A stretch of DNA of 64,000 bases from Runella rosea (lineage in GTDB: Bacteria; Bacteroidota; Bacteroidia; Cytophagales; Spirosomataceae): assembly GCF_003325355.1 (NCBI RefSeq), contig NZ_CP030850.1:186001-250000 (forward strand), in the 5' to 3' direction. The notes beneath the pieces were generated by a model that saw nothing but the letters and a program-made list of their open reading frames with translations, did not search any database and was not told the origin of the DNA. The position numbers were made by a program, and so were the translations under genes. This document shows, piece after piece, positions 8,646 to 16,630 of the stretch; within the stretch, counting starts at the first letter, position 1; each line of letters begins with the position of its first letter.

Positions 8646-9488
8646 ATGTCGTCAACAATACTTACGCTTTTAATCGGAAATATTGTCTTTGGAATAGCCA
8701 ATTTAGGGATTGTTGCCTATTTAAAATCATCGGCGATTTTCTCCAAGAAATTGTTGATGCACGTGCTTATCGTCTTTGCTCTATTTGCGGCATTGGGAGG
8801 GGTTGTTAGTCAAATAGCGTCGCTGTCGTTGAATTTTATTGTGTTTGAAACGGGTGCTTTGATTTTAGGGGTTGTCTTTTTAATAACAGCTTACAAAACT
8901 TTTTCGACGTGGCTGGAACGTAAAGAATTTGCCCCAGGATTTTGGTTGTGCGTCTCACTCATGTTTTTTGGAATGGCGGGTTTTATCCTTTCGTATTCCC
9001 TCATTTCCAAACAAGCGGAGATGCTCATTCCGTATCTTTCGCTGGGCGCCTTGCGGTATTTGCTGCCTTATGTGTTCATCAAATCGTATGATTTCTGGAA
9101 GACTATACCGCCGAGTGTTTACCAAAAATGGTATTATCCCGTCACGACGCGTGTGCCAGCGATTGAATTGCGAAATACGATGCGGGTCAAGGTCAGAATC
9201 AGCAAGAAACCCAATGACCCCACGTGGGAAGGCCACGAATTTGAAGCGCCCCAAGATCGTACTTTGGGCGAATGGCTGCATTATATGATGAATTTGTACA
9301 ATACCAAAGTCGACCCCAATAACCCTATCTTGTTTGAAGATATTCAAACGGGCCGGGCCGTGGGTTGGGTTTTTTATACCTCTTCGTTTTGGGGGTTATT
9401 TAAAACGTACCTTGATCCTGAAAAAACCTTTATACAAAATAACATAACCACGAGCACACCGATTATTGCGCGTAGTTATACCGATTAA
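8646..9488 (+). CDS. tssN: TssN, T6SSiii membrane complex protein
   Basis: This 280-aa protein has about five hydrophobic membrane segments in its first 150 residues. A soluble C-terminal part follows (from about 170, with ELRNTMRVKVRISKKP and FYTSSFWGLFKTYL). This layout matches TssN, a multi-pass component of the Bacteroidota T6SS membrane complex that takes over the role of the missing TssJ-L-M proteins. It is 58 bp after tssG and 8 bp before tssK. Confidence 0.85.
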   Translation: MSSTILTLLIGNIVFGIANLGIVAYLKSSAIFSKKLLMHVLIVFALFAALGGVVSQIASLSLNFIVFETGALILGVVFLITAYKTFSTWLERKEFAPGFWLCVSLMFFGMAGFILSYSLISKQAEMLIPYLSLGALRYLLPYVFIKSYDFWKTIPPSVYQKWYYPVTTRVPAIELRNTMRVKVRISKKPNDPTWEGHEFEAPQDRTLGEWLHYMMNLYNTKVDPNNPILFEDIQTGRAVGWVFYTSSFWGLFKTYLDPEKTFIQNNITTSTPIIARSYTD

Positions 9489-9496
9489 ACCTGCGT

Positions 9497-10603
9497 ATGG
9501 CAACTCCAACTTCAAAGCATTTACCGATCAACTGGGTGGACGGGATGAAAATCACCAAAGACCACCTGTTGGGCAGTGATTTGGCCGCAATCGACGCAAT
9601 GTGCGATGTGGCCCGTACGCACTTAAACGCCCATACTTACGGCCTTCTACCTTCCAACGACGGAAAAGTGTGTCAACTAAGCCAAAATGGCAATGAACTG
9701 ACCCTGCCGTTTTGCCGGGCCGTTACGCCCGGCGGGGTGCGCATTGAATTCCCCGCTTATGCCAGTCAACCCGCGCTGACCTGCTCGTTGTCAAGCATTC
9801 AAAATGAATTGCTCAATGAGCGCAGCACGGAGTTTTATGTGTTGCTCATTGTGGACCCCACCAACGTAGTGCCGTTTGGCGAACCCGACCCCAAAGAATC
9901 CCCGTTACGGTTGCCCTATTGGATGCCGTCACTCCGATTGGCCGTGGCTACCGCTGAGCATATCAAGCACAACACCTCTGGTATTCATCATTTGGTGGTG
10001 GGAAAACTAAAAAAAGTAAATCAGCAATTCAACCTGCTCTCCGAGTGGGAATATGTGCCGCCGTGCATGAATATCAGCGCCCACCCAACGCTGATGTGGT
10101 ATTATGATCATTTTGACGCTTTGATTGGACAAATTGACAAAAATGCCGAGACCACCGTGCAGAATGTATATTTGAAAGCGCAGGATGATTGGTCAAAAAA
10201 CGTGGGGATATTGGCCCAAAAAGTAATCCTGCATATTGCCGACTCGTACGACCACTACCGCTTGATTCTCAACGAATCATCGCCTGCGTATTTTGTGGAA
10301 TATTTCGCCCGATTTGCCCGGGTTTTTATGGGAACCCTGCGTTGTTTGCCCCAGCGTAATAAAGAATACATGTACAATTACTTTGGACAACGTTTTGGCG
10401 TGACCCAGGCTTCGTTTGAAGCAAAACTCAATTTATTGGTGAAAATTCAGTACAACCACAACGACGTCGTTCCCGCTTTTGCCCTTATCAAAGATTTTTT
10501 GGACAATCTCAACGCCATTTTTAATGAATTAAGCGGCCTTGAATACGTCTATAAAGGCGACAGCGACGGCGGGTATCGTGGACGGGAACAGTACCGGTCG
10601 TAA
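9497..10603 (+). CDS. tssK: TssK, T6SS baseplate-to-membrane adaptor
   Basis: This 368-aa protein begins with LPINWVDGMKITKDHL, close to the (V)xWxEGMxxxxxHF pattern of TssK. A beta-rich shoulder domain and a helical C-terminal half with HIADSYDHYRLIL follow. TssK is a trimeric connector between baseplate wedges and the inner-membrane complex. It is shorter than proteobacterial TssK (about 440 aa), which is common in T6SSiii. The position between tssN and the TssO-like genes supports the call. Confidence 0.85.
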   Translation: MATPTSKHLPINWVDGMKITKDHLLGSDLAAIDAMCDVARTHLNAHTYGLLPSNDGKVCQLSQNGNELTLPFCRAVTPGGVRIEFPAYASQPALTCSLSSIQNELLNERSTEFYVLLIVDPTNVVPFGEPDPKESPLRLPYWMPSLRLAVATAEHIKHNTSGIHHLVVGKLKKVNQQFNLLSEWEYVPPCMNISAHPTLMWYYDHFDALIGQIDKNAETTVQNVYLKAQDDWSKNVGILAQKVILHIADSYDHYRLILNESSPAYFVEYFARFARVFMGTLRCLPQRNKEYMYNYFGQRFGVTQASFEAKLNLLVKIQYNHNDVVPAFALIKDFLDNLNAIFNELSGLEYVYKGDSDGGYRGREQYRS

Positions 10604-10691
10604 AATGGGAAAAGTTAAAAAAGGGTAAGCGAAAAAATAGAATAAGCCTTCATTAAGGGTTAATTTTTTAGGGTAAATCAATCGCCGAAAC

Positions 10692-11183
10692 ATGAGTCCT
10701 TTTCTAAAATATATTTTGGTCAGCTTGCTGTTTTTTGGATTGCTGACGGCCATCAGTTACCGTTTTCTCAACCCGCGCTCGGCGGGCAAAGCGGCGCTCT
10801 CTTCCCAAACAGAAGTGCGGTTTTTGACGGATGTACAGTTGTTGGATACCCTTTATCGTTCCTTCAGAATAGCCATTAAAGGTACTGATCAGAGCGCTTT
10901 GGCGCAAACAAAAAGTAATCTTCAGGAACAACTGGAAGCATTGCAAAAACGCCCAGCAGAAGCTACGGTATTGGACACCATTTTCAGACGTGTAGTTCGC
11001 AATTATAAATTTCTGATACTGGTCAATGAAGAAGCCGTTGCCAATCAAAAAGACATAGTTGCCAAAAAACAGGCGTATAAAGACCAAATTGAGCATTTGA
11101 CGCAGGATAATCAATTTTTGAAACTCCAGATTGTAAACAAGCAATCGCAGCCGCCACCGCCGCCCGTTGCGCCCATTAAATAA
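10692..11183 (+). CDS. TssO-like single-pass coiled-coil protein (first copy)
   Basis: This 163-aa protein has one N-terminal membrane segment (about residues 5-25). A charged, helical region with a predicted coiled coil follows (about 115-150), then a proline-rich tail (PPPPP). The short N-terminal anchor followed by a periplasmic coiled coil is the layout of TssO, a T6SSiii membrane-complex protein. TssP is another possibility. It lies directly before a second protein of the same length and layout. The specific name is an inference from architecture and position. Confidence 0.6.
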   Translation: MSPFLKYILVSLLFFGLLTAISYRFLNPRSAGKAALSSQTEVRFLTDVQLLDTLYRSFRIAIKGTDQSALAQTKSNLQEQLEALQKRPAEATVLDTIFRRVVRNYKFLILVNEEAVANQKDIVAKKQAYKDQIEHLTQDNQFLKLQIVNKQSQPPPPPVAPIK

Positions 11184-11244
11184 GCGTGGAAATGGCATGG
11201 TGTGCGTGTTCAATTTTGTTTTCCACTTTCGAACCTCGAAAAAT

Positions 11245-11715
11245 ATGAAAGCCCTTAATAGTGAAATACGCCGTTCTCGCATTATATACTTCTGGGCCTG
11301 TTATGCAGGCGTTGTGGTCTTGTTGGGTATTTCAATCTATCTTAATCTCCGTAAAATCCCTGAATTGGCCCTTCAACGAAATCAATCGACCGAAACAGAA
11401 ATCAAGGGTTTTTTGGTCGAAACCGACCGTCTGGATGATTATATCGAAGTGCTGACCAAAACTAAACCGTTTTCTGCCAAGCAATTACAGACTGTTTTCG
11501 GGTTTATCACCCGACTTCAGCAGCGGTATGATAAACCGCTCTTTAGGTCTGTTCTCAAAAGTTATGAGGCTTATTTGACGGATTTGGGAAATGCGCGGTT
11601 GATACAAGACGATGAATGGAAACAACTCACGGATAAGTACAGTCTGTTGGTTCAGGAAAAGCAAGGTCTTGAACTGCGGCTCCAACAACTTGAACAACAA
11701 CGCGCTCAACCCTAA
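11245..11715 (+). CDS. tssO: TssO, T6SSiii membrane complex protein (second copy)
   Basis: This 156-aa protein starts at ATG 11245 with MKALNSEIRRSR, very like the MKALNSKERR start I associate with TssO. The longer frame from 11167 overlaps the preceding gene and is unlikely. One membrane segment (about 14-33) is followed by a helical periplasmic part and a C-terminal coiled coil rich in Q, E and L (about 128-152). It is thought to work with TssN in the envelope complex. Confidence 0.72.
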   Translation: MKALNSEIRRSRIIYFWACYAGVVVLLGISIYLNLRKIPELALQRNQSTETEIKGFLVETDRLDDYIEVLTKTKPFSAKQLQTVFGFITRLQQRYDKPLFRSVLKSYEAYLTDLGNARLIQDDEWKQLTDKYSLLVQEKQGLELRLQQLEQQRAQP

Positions 11716-11762
11716 AACGCCATTTGAGCGTTAAATTTACCCTAATCTGCAATTGCCACGAT

Positions 11763-12734
11763 ATGATTCGCCTACTGTTTGTTTTTGGTTGTATCCTTTT
11801 ATCGGTCGCCTCGGTTGCCCAAAAAGTAACTTTTGATGACTACAAAAAAAGAGCGGATGTGTGTTTTAAAAAACAGGATTATCAATGTGCCAAAGAAAAT
11901 TATGAACGTGCGTTGCGCATTCGAAACGAAGAACCTTACTGTAAAAGTCAACTTCAAAAAGCCATAAAAGCGTTGGCCCAGAAAAATAACGCATCCGTCA
12001 CGCCCAACCCTACATCGTTTCCCCGAAAAAATACAAATTCCAACCAAGCACCCGAAAAAAACGAAAGCCGCGCTGAATTACCCGATTTTGTACTCGTAAA
12101 AGGTGGTGCATTTTTAATGGGGGACGACAAAGGAGCCATTGATGAGCGCCCTGTACATTCCGTAACACTCGCTGATTTTTTCGTGGCAAAGCATGAAGTG
12201 ACAGTTGCCCAATTCCGAACATTCGCCAAAGCTACTGGAAAAGTAATGCCCGCACCGCCCAATTGGGGCTGGCAGGATGACCATCCCGTCGTCGGGGTTT
12301 CGTGGGACGATGCCGTGGCGTATTGCGAATGGCTTTCAGGTCAGACAAAAAAAAGGGTTCGCCTTTTGACCGAAGCCGAATGGGAATACGCGGCCTGCGG
12401 CGGTGCCGTTAAAAATATCGTTGCTACCGAAGAGATGGGTTGGTATGCTGGAAATACCGACGGCGCGGGAACTAAGCCCGTCAACACCAAAAAAGCGAAT
12501 AAATTAGGACTCTTTGATATGGGAGGCAATGCCGCCGAATGGTGCGCCGATTGGTACGATAAAAATTATTATGCCAACAGCCCAAGTACGGCTCCTGCGG
12601 GCCCACCACAGGGAAGCGGCCGAGTGGTGAGAGGCCGTTCGTTTGGCGACGAACCCAAACCGCTTACGTTTCGTTACGGATTAGCACCCACATCCAAAAA
12701 AAATACCGTTGGCTTTCGGGTGTGTTATGAGTAA
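11763..12734 (+). CDS. Exported TPR + formylglycine-generating-enzyme-like protein
   Basis: This 323-aa protein has a signal peptide (MIRLLFVFGCILLSVASVAQ) and a short TPR-like repeat (about 22-60: DYKKRADVCFKKQDYQCAKENYERAL). A low-complexity linker and an FGE/SUMF1 domain follow (about 100-323). The SUMF1 signs are GGAFLMG, FFVAKHEVTVAQF, PVVGVSWDDAVAYCEWLS, LLTEAEWEYAA, GNAAEWCADW and the closing TVGFRVC. The ATG at 11763 is chosen over a TTG at 11724. It is the last gene of the T6SS run. Related SUMF1 proteins occur in gliding/T9SS and some T6SS loci, usually as structural rather than oxidative proteins. The role here is unknown. Confidence 0.82.
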   Translation: MIRLLFVFGCILLSVASVAQKVTFDDYKKRADVCFKKQDYQCAKENYERALRIRNEEPYCKSQLQKAIKALAQKNNASVTPNPTSFPRKNTNSNQAPEKNESRAELPDFVLVKGGAFLMGDDKGAIDERPVHSVTLADFFVAKHEVTVAQFRTFAKATGKVMPAPPNWGWQDDHPVVGVSWDDAVAYCEWLSGQTKKRVRLLTEAEWEYAACGGAVKNIVATEEMGWYAGNTDGAGTKPVNTKKANKLGLFDMGGNAAEWCADWYDKNYYANSPSTAPAGPPQGSGRVVRGRSFGDEPKPLTFRYGLAPTSKKNTVGFRVCYE

Positions 12735-12760
12735 TTAATGTAGGCCAAAACAGTCTCGAT

Positions 12761-13156
12761 ATGTCGGATGTAATTCTTTTTGACGGTGTTTGTAATTTCT
12801 GCAACGCGAGTATCAACTTCGTCATCGACCGTGATGCCGCGCGGAGATTTCGGTTTGCCTCTTTACAATCGGATTTCGGTCAGCGACTCTTGGCCGAGAA
12901 TAATCGCCAATTGACTGATTTTGATACCGTACTTTTGCTGAGAGCGGGGAAGTTATACGAAAAATCGGATGCGGCACTGGAGATAGCGCGTTACTTGAAA
13001 GGCTGGTCTTGGCTGTATCTGTTTCGCATCGTTCCCCGTTTCATCCGGGATTTCTTTTACGATATCATTGCCAAAAATCGCTACCGACTTTTTGGCAAGA
13101 GCGACTCCTGCCGTATCCCTACGCCCGAAGAGAAAAAATTGTTTGTGATAGAGTGA
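12761..13156 (+). CDS. DCC-family thiol-disulfide oxidoreductase-like protein (DUF393)
   Basis: This 131-aa protein has the family-defining DGVCNFCN motif (C11 and C14) near its N-terminus. The expected RFRFASLQS, a middle aliphatic helix with ALEIARYLKGWSWLYLF and an arginine-rich RIVPRFIRDFFYDIIAKNRYRLFG segment follow. These proteins have a thioredoxin-like fold and probable redox activity, with substrates unknown. It is 26 bp after the last T6SS gene, but nothing connects it functionally to secretion. Confidence 0.88.
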   Translation: MSDVILFDGVCNFCNASINFVIDRDAARRFRFASLQSDFGQRLLAENNRQLTDFDTVLLLRAGKLYEKSDAALEIARYLKGWSWLYLFRIVPRFIRDFFYDIIAKNRYRLFGKSDSCRIPTPEEKKLFVIE

Positions 13157-13173
13157 GTTAGGGAGGGAGTGAT

Positions 13174-13181
13174 TAAGTTTG
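13174..13181 (+). promoter_or_regulatory. Possible -7 box for fabD
   Basis: TAAGTTTG matches the Bacteroidota -7 consensus TAnnTTTG and lies 38 bp before the fabD ATG. I see no TTG/TTTG at the expected distance upstream, so the match is partial. Confidence 0.4.
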
Positions 13182-13218
13182 CAGTCATTAATTCATAATT
13201 CACTCAATAATAACCTTA

Positions 13219-14094
13219 ATGAAAGCATACGTTTTCCCCGGCCAAGGCTCTCAGTTCAGCGGAATGGGCAAAGATTTGTACGAAAATAATGCCCAAGCCC
13301 GTGCAATGTTTGATAAAGCAAACGAAATTTTAGGTTTTGAGATTACAAAAGTAATGTTTGAAGGAACCGACGAAGAACTCAAACAAACCGATGTGACTCA
13401 GCCAGCCATATTTTTACATTCCGTTATTCTGGCTTCTACCATTGAAGATTTCAAGCCCGACATGGTGGCGGGCCATTCGTTGGGAGAGTTTTCGGCGTTA
13501 GTAGCGGCGGGAGCATTATCTTTTGAGGATGCATTGCGGTTGGTCGCCAAACGGGCCGACGCCATGCAACGGGCCTGTGTCATCAGTCCGTCAACGATGG
13601 CGGCCGTATTGGGTTTGGATGATGCTAAAATTGAGGAAATTTGTGCCTCGATTGAAGGAGAAGTGGTGGTAGCGGCCAATTTTAACTGCCCAGGACAGGT
13701 AGTCATTTCTGGTACGCATGAAGGGGTGCGCCTAGCGGGTGAAAAATTGAAAGAAGCAGGTGCTAAGCGCGTATTGCCGCTTCCCGTTGGTGGTGCGTTT
13801 CACTCTCCCCTCATGGAGCCCGCCCGCGAAGAATTGGCGGCGGCCATTGAAGCAACGGTCTTTTCAGTCCCGCGTTGCCCCATTTATCAAAACGTAAACG
13901 CGCAGGCGGCTACGGAGGTAGAAACCATCAAAGAAAATCTGATTTCGCAACTCACCGCGCCCGTACGCTGGACCCAATCAGTTCGGGCGATGGTGGCCGA
14001 CGGTGCCGTTGAGTTCATAGAGTGCGGTCCAGGAAAAGTCTTGCAAGGCTTGGTTAAGAAGATAGCTTCCGACGTAACCACGGCCGGAGTTTAA
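13219..14094 (+). CDS. fabD: Malonyl-CoA:ACP transacylase FabD
   Basis: This 291-aa protein transfers malonyl from CoA to acyl carrier protein for fatty-acid synthesis in the cytoplasm. It has the N-terminal FPGQGSQ motif, the nucleophile elbow GHSLGE (S87), the conserved R112, and the catalytic H195 in GGAFHSPLM. The C-terminal ECGPGKVLQGL is also typical. Length is standard. It is monocistronic by spacing, not next to other fab genes. Confidence 0.97.
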   Translation: MKAYVFPGQGSQFSGMGKDLYENNAQARAMFDKANEILGFEITKVMFEGTDEELKQTDVTQPAIFLHSVILASTIEDFKPDMVAGHSLGEFSALVAAGALSFEDALRLVAKRADAMQRACVISPSTMAAVLGLDDAKIEEICASIEGEVVVAANFNCPGQVVISGTHEGVRLAGEKLKEAGAKRVLPLPVGGAFHSPLMEPAREELAAAIEATVFSVPRCPIYQNVNAQAATEVETIKENLISQLTAPVRWTQSVRAMVADGAVEFIECGPGKVLQGLVKKIASDVTTAGV

Positions 14095-14198
14095 AATAAG
14101 GATAAAAAAGTTTGCATTTTTATTTCTCATAAACTCCCTGATTATCAATTCTAAAGACGCAGGCTTATTTTTTTTATCAGTTTTTTTTCAAAAACGAC

Positions 14199-14229
14199 TT
14201 GACACGTAACCGATAAAGGGCTACTTTTG
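14199..14229 (+). promoter_or_regulatory. Bacteroidota-type promoter of tRNA-Gln
   Basis: TTGACA at 14199-14204 (-33 region) and TACTTTTG at 14222-14229 (-7 box TAnnTTTG) stand about 17-20 bp apart. The tRNA begins 18 bp after the -7 box. Both boxes fit the Bacteroidota primary-sigma consensus. The rest of the fabD-tRNA gap (14095-14198) is AT-rich with no gene seen. Confidence 0.75.
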
Positions 14230-14246
14230 CACCACCAAAACGGAAT

Positions 14247-14317
14247 TGGTGGATGGTGTAATGGTAACACAGAAGATTTTGGTTCTTTTATTCAGGGTTC
14301 GAGTCCTTGTCCGCCAA
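14247..14317 (+). tRNA. tRNA-Gln (anticodon TTG)
   Basis: A 71-nt cloverleaf can be folded. The acceptor arm pairs TGGTGGA with TCCGCCA, with one G-T pair. The D-arm is GTG...CAC with TAATGGTA. The anticodon arm is GAAGA-TTTTGGT-TCTTT, giving anticodon TTG, and the T-arm contains GGTTCGAGTCC. The 3' CCA is not encoded. No integrase or attachment-site signs lie next to it. Confidence 0.93.
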
Positions 14318-14320
14318 CTG

Positions 14321-14350
14321 AAAAGCCTCGCAATTGCGAGGCTTTTTTTA
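14321..14350 (+). terminator. Intrinsic terminator after tRNA-Gln
   Basis: A perfect palindrome AAAAGCCTCGCAA/TTGCGAGGCTTTT ends in a run of T (14343-14349), directly 3' of the tRNA. It reads best on the + strand. Confidence 0.9.
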
Positions 14351-14401
14351 TTTAGGATATTTTAACTTCGAAAAATGCTGGAACCAGCCACAATTTTATC
14401 A

Positions 14402-15718
14402 TTACACAAACTGATCCAGCACCAAAACGCCCAGTAAACCTACGATTGACACGATGGTTTCCATGACCGTCCAGGTTTGGAGGGTTTCTTTTATGGAAAG
14501 GTTGAAGTATTCTTTAAACAGCCAAAAGCCGCCGTCGTTGAGGTGGGAGCAAATTAAACTCCCCGAGCCAATGGCCAATACCATCAATTCGGGCTTTACC
14601 CCTTGACTTTGCACCAATGGCGCAATAATACCTACCGCCGTAAGCCCGGCCACGGTGGCGGAGCCTACACAGATGCGAATCACTCCCGCAATGGCCCATC
14701 CTAAAATAAGGGGAGAAATTTCTACCCCTGCCAACAGTTCTCCAATGTACTTACTTACGCCACCATCGGTCAGGATTTGTTTGAAGCCTCCAGCGCCGGC
14801 AACAATTAACAAAATGATAGAAACGCTCTTAAAAGCTTCTTCGAGCGATTTCATGACGTTTTTGGTCGTTCTGCCGCGTTTAATCCCGAGAAAGTAAATG
14901 GCGACCAGTACAGAAATCAACATCGAAATCGAAGGGTCGCCCAAAAAAGCAAAAACCGTGTAAAGAATGCTTTCTTCGGCAAAATTACCTTTCAACCAAG
15001 GCATAAGCGTCAGGAGCAATAAAGGCAACAACGCTACGATTAAGCTGATGCTCAGGCTAGGCATTTCCGACTCGCTGAAATGCTTGGTGTTAAATAAAGA
15101 AGCGTCGGGTTTTGGGTCGTATTTTTTGAGCGTTTTGGCAAAAATGGGCCCTGCTAGAATAATGGCTGGGATAGCGACGATTAAGCCGTAAAAAAGCGTT
15201 TGACCAACATCCGCTTTGAACTGCGCCGCAATGGCCGTAGGAGAGGGATGAGGGGGCAAATAACCATGTGCCACCGATAATGCCGACAACATTGGAACTG
15301 CCACGTACAGCATGGGTAGTTTGGTGGATGCGGCAATGGTAAAAATCAGCGGGATGACAATGACAAACCCGGCATTGTAGAACAACGGTAGGCCAATGAT
15401 AAAACCAGCCAACGCCAACCCCCAAGGCAAATATTTTAAGCCAAAAATATTCATTAGGGTAGTGGTAATCCGCTGGGCTGCGCCGCTGTCGGCCACGAGT
15501 TTTCCGAGCATAGAGCCGAAACCGATAATAATGACCAAGGAGCCTAGCGTACCTCCAATGCCTTTTTCGAGCGATTGACTAATCGACGTCACACTCATGC
15601 CACACGCCAGACCAAGCCCAATACTGACCAAAACAAACGAAATAAAGGTATCCAAATGAAAATAAGCGACTAAAATGATAAGCGCTAAAATGCCCAGCAG
15701 GACGTACAATAAGAGCAT
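14402..15718 (-). CDS. GntP-family gluconate/organic-acid permease
   Basis: This 438-aa polytopic protein has about 12 membrane segments and GntP-family motifs: GFGSMLGKLVADSGAAQRI, GLPLFYNAGFVIVIPL, HGYLPPHPSPTAIA, AGAGGFKQIL and HLNDGGFWLFKEY. Proteins of this family are H+ symporters for gluconate and related sugar acids; the substrate here cannot be told. There are no sugar-acid kinase or catabolic genes next to it. Upstream (about 15776-15783, - strand) TATTATTG is one mismatch from the -7 consensus. Confidence 0.92.
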   Translation of the reverse strand: MLLLYVLLGILALIILVAYFHLDTFISFVLVSIGLGLACGMSVTSISQSLEKGIGGTLGSLVIIIGFGSMLGKLVADSGAAQRITTTLMNIFGLKYLPWGLALAGFIIGLPLFYNAGFVIVIPLIFTIAASTKLPMLYVAVPMLSALSVAHGYLPPHPSPTAIAAQFKADVGQTLFYGLIVAIPAIILAGPIFAKTLKKYDPKPDASLFNTKHFSESEMPSLSISLIVALLPLLLLTLMPWLKGNFAEESILYTVFAFLGDPSISMLISVLVAIYFLGIKRGRTTKNVMKSLEEAFKSVSIILLIVAGAGGFKQILTDGGVSKYIGELLAGVEISPLILGWAIAGVIRICVGSATVAGLTAVGIIAPLVQSQGVKPELMVLAIGSGSLICSHLNDGGFWLFKEYFNLSIKETLQTWTVMETIVSIVGLLGVLVLDQFV

Positions 15719-15829
15719 AAAGGGTAGGAGTTAAGAAGTTAGGATTAGTAACTGACTTGGTACAGTTAATTTGTGCAATAATAATAACTTAATGGGTTTA
15801 AGTTGTACAAAATCGTGAGCCGAATAATT

Positions 15830-16618
15830 TTACCCTGACTGACCAAGTTTTGAAAAGTAAGCAGCAGACGCTTGTAATCTACTCCCGTACCAGCTGAAGA
15901 GTTCGCCATCTACCACCAAAATGGCCGCATCTGGACAAATATTCTGAAATTCCTGAAGGTGTTTTTCTTTAAAAGGATAAGGCTCGGAAGATAAAAAGAT
16001 GTAATCAGGTTGGGCTTGTTTAAGTTGCTCAGCGGATATTTCGGGATAACGGCTCAATGTACCAAAAACATTCTGAAACCCTGCGCGTTTGAGCATATCG
16101 TCGATAAATGTATCGGAAGCGGCTACCATGTATGGTTTACGCCAAATGAAGTACGCCGCTGTTTTGGATGAAAGCTTCGTTGTTGGAAGTGCTGAAAATC
16201 CTCGTTCAATGTTCAATATGATAGATTTCGCCTCTGACTCTTTTCCTACCAATGCTCCAATCCGTAAAATCATATCGACGGCATCTTCAAGGTTAAAGAT
16301 ATCCGACATCCACACGGGGAGGAACTGTTTAAGGGTGTTTATCCCATTTTCCTCATTTTCTTCTTTATTGCCAATAACTAAATCTGGATTGAGTCTTTTG
16401 ACGGCCTCAACATCAAAGCTTTTAGTGCCCCCAACCTTGATTTTTTGTTTTATTTCCTCGGCGGGATGAATACAGTAGTTAGTAACTCCCACGATTTCTT
16501 CGCGCAGTCCTAGGGCAAATAGTAACTCAGTTTGTGAAGGTACAAGCGAAACAATACGTTTTGGGACCACAGGCAGCGTAACATCCTGATTCATTTGGTC
16601 TTTTACGGTCTTAGTCAT
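15830..16618 (-). CDS. Helical-backbone metal/cobalamin-type binding protein without signal peptide
   Basis: This 262-aa protein matches the BtuF/FhuD class (Peripl_BP_2): VPKRIVSLVPSQTELLFALGL, VGVTNYC, VGGTKSFDVEAVKRLNPDLVIG and a C-terminal DGELFSWYGSRL. Classical members are periplasmic or lipid-anchored receptors for cobalamin or siderophores. This one begins at MTKTVKDQMNQD with no signal peptide or lipobox, so it may be cytosolic. No ABC permease or ATPase lies nearby. It starts 12 bp after the Wzi-like gene stops, so the two are probably co-transcribed. Confidence 0.85.
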   Translation of the reverse strand: MTKTVKDQMNQDVTLPVVPKRIVSLVPSQTELLFALGLREEIVGVTNYCIHPAEEIKQKIKVGGTKSFDVEAVKRLNPDLVIGNKEENEENGINTLKQFLPVWMSDIFNLEDAVDMILRIGALVGKESEAKSIILNIERGFSALPTTKLSSKTAAYFIWRKPYMVAASDTFIDDMLKRAGFQNVFGTLSRYPEISAEQLKQAQPDYIFLSSEPYPFKEKHLQEFQNICPDAAILVVDGELFSWYGSRLQASAAYFSKLGQSG

Positions 16619-16630
16619 GGCCCAAGAGAG

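Noticed and set aside
13398-13706. 102-aa antisense frame in fabD
   Set aside because: A shadow of the conserved fabD frame with no independent coding signs.
14247-14350. tRNA-Gln as an integration site for an island
   Set aside because: No integrase, att-like duplication or change in gene character follows; a normal terminator and a permease gene do.
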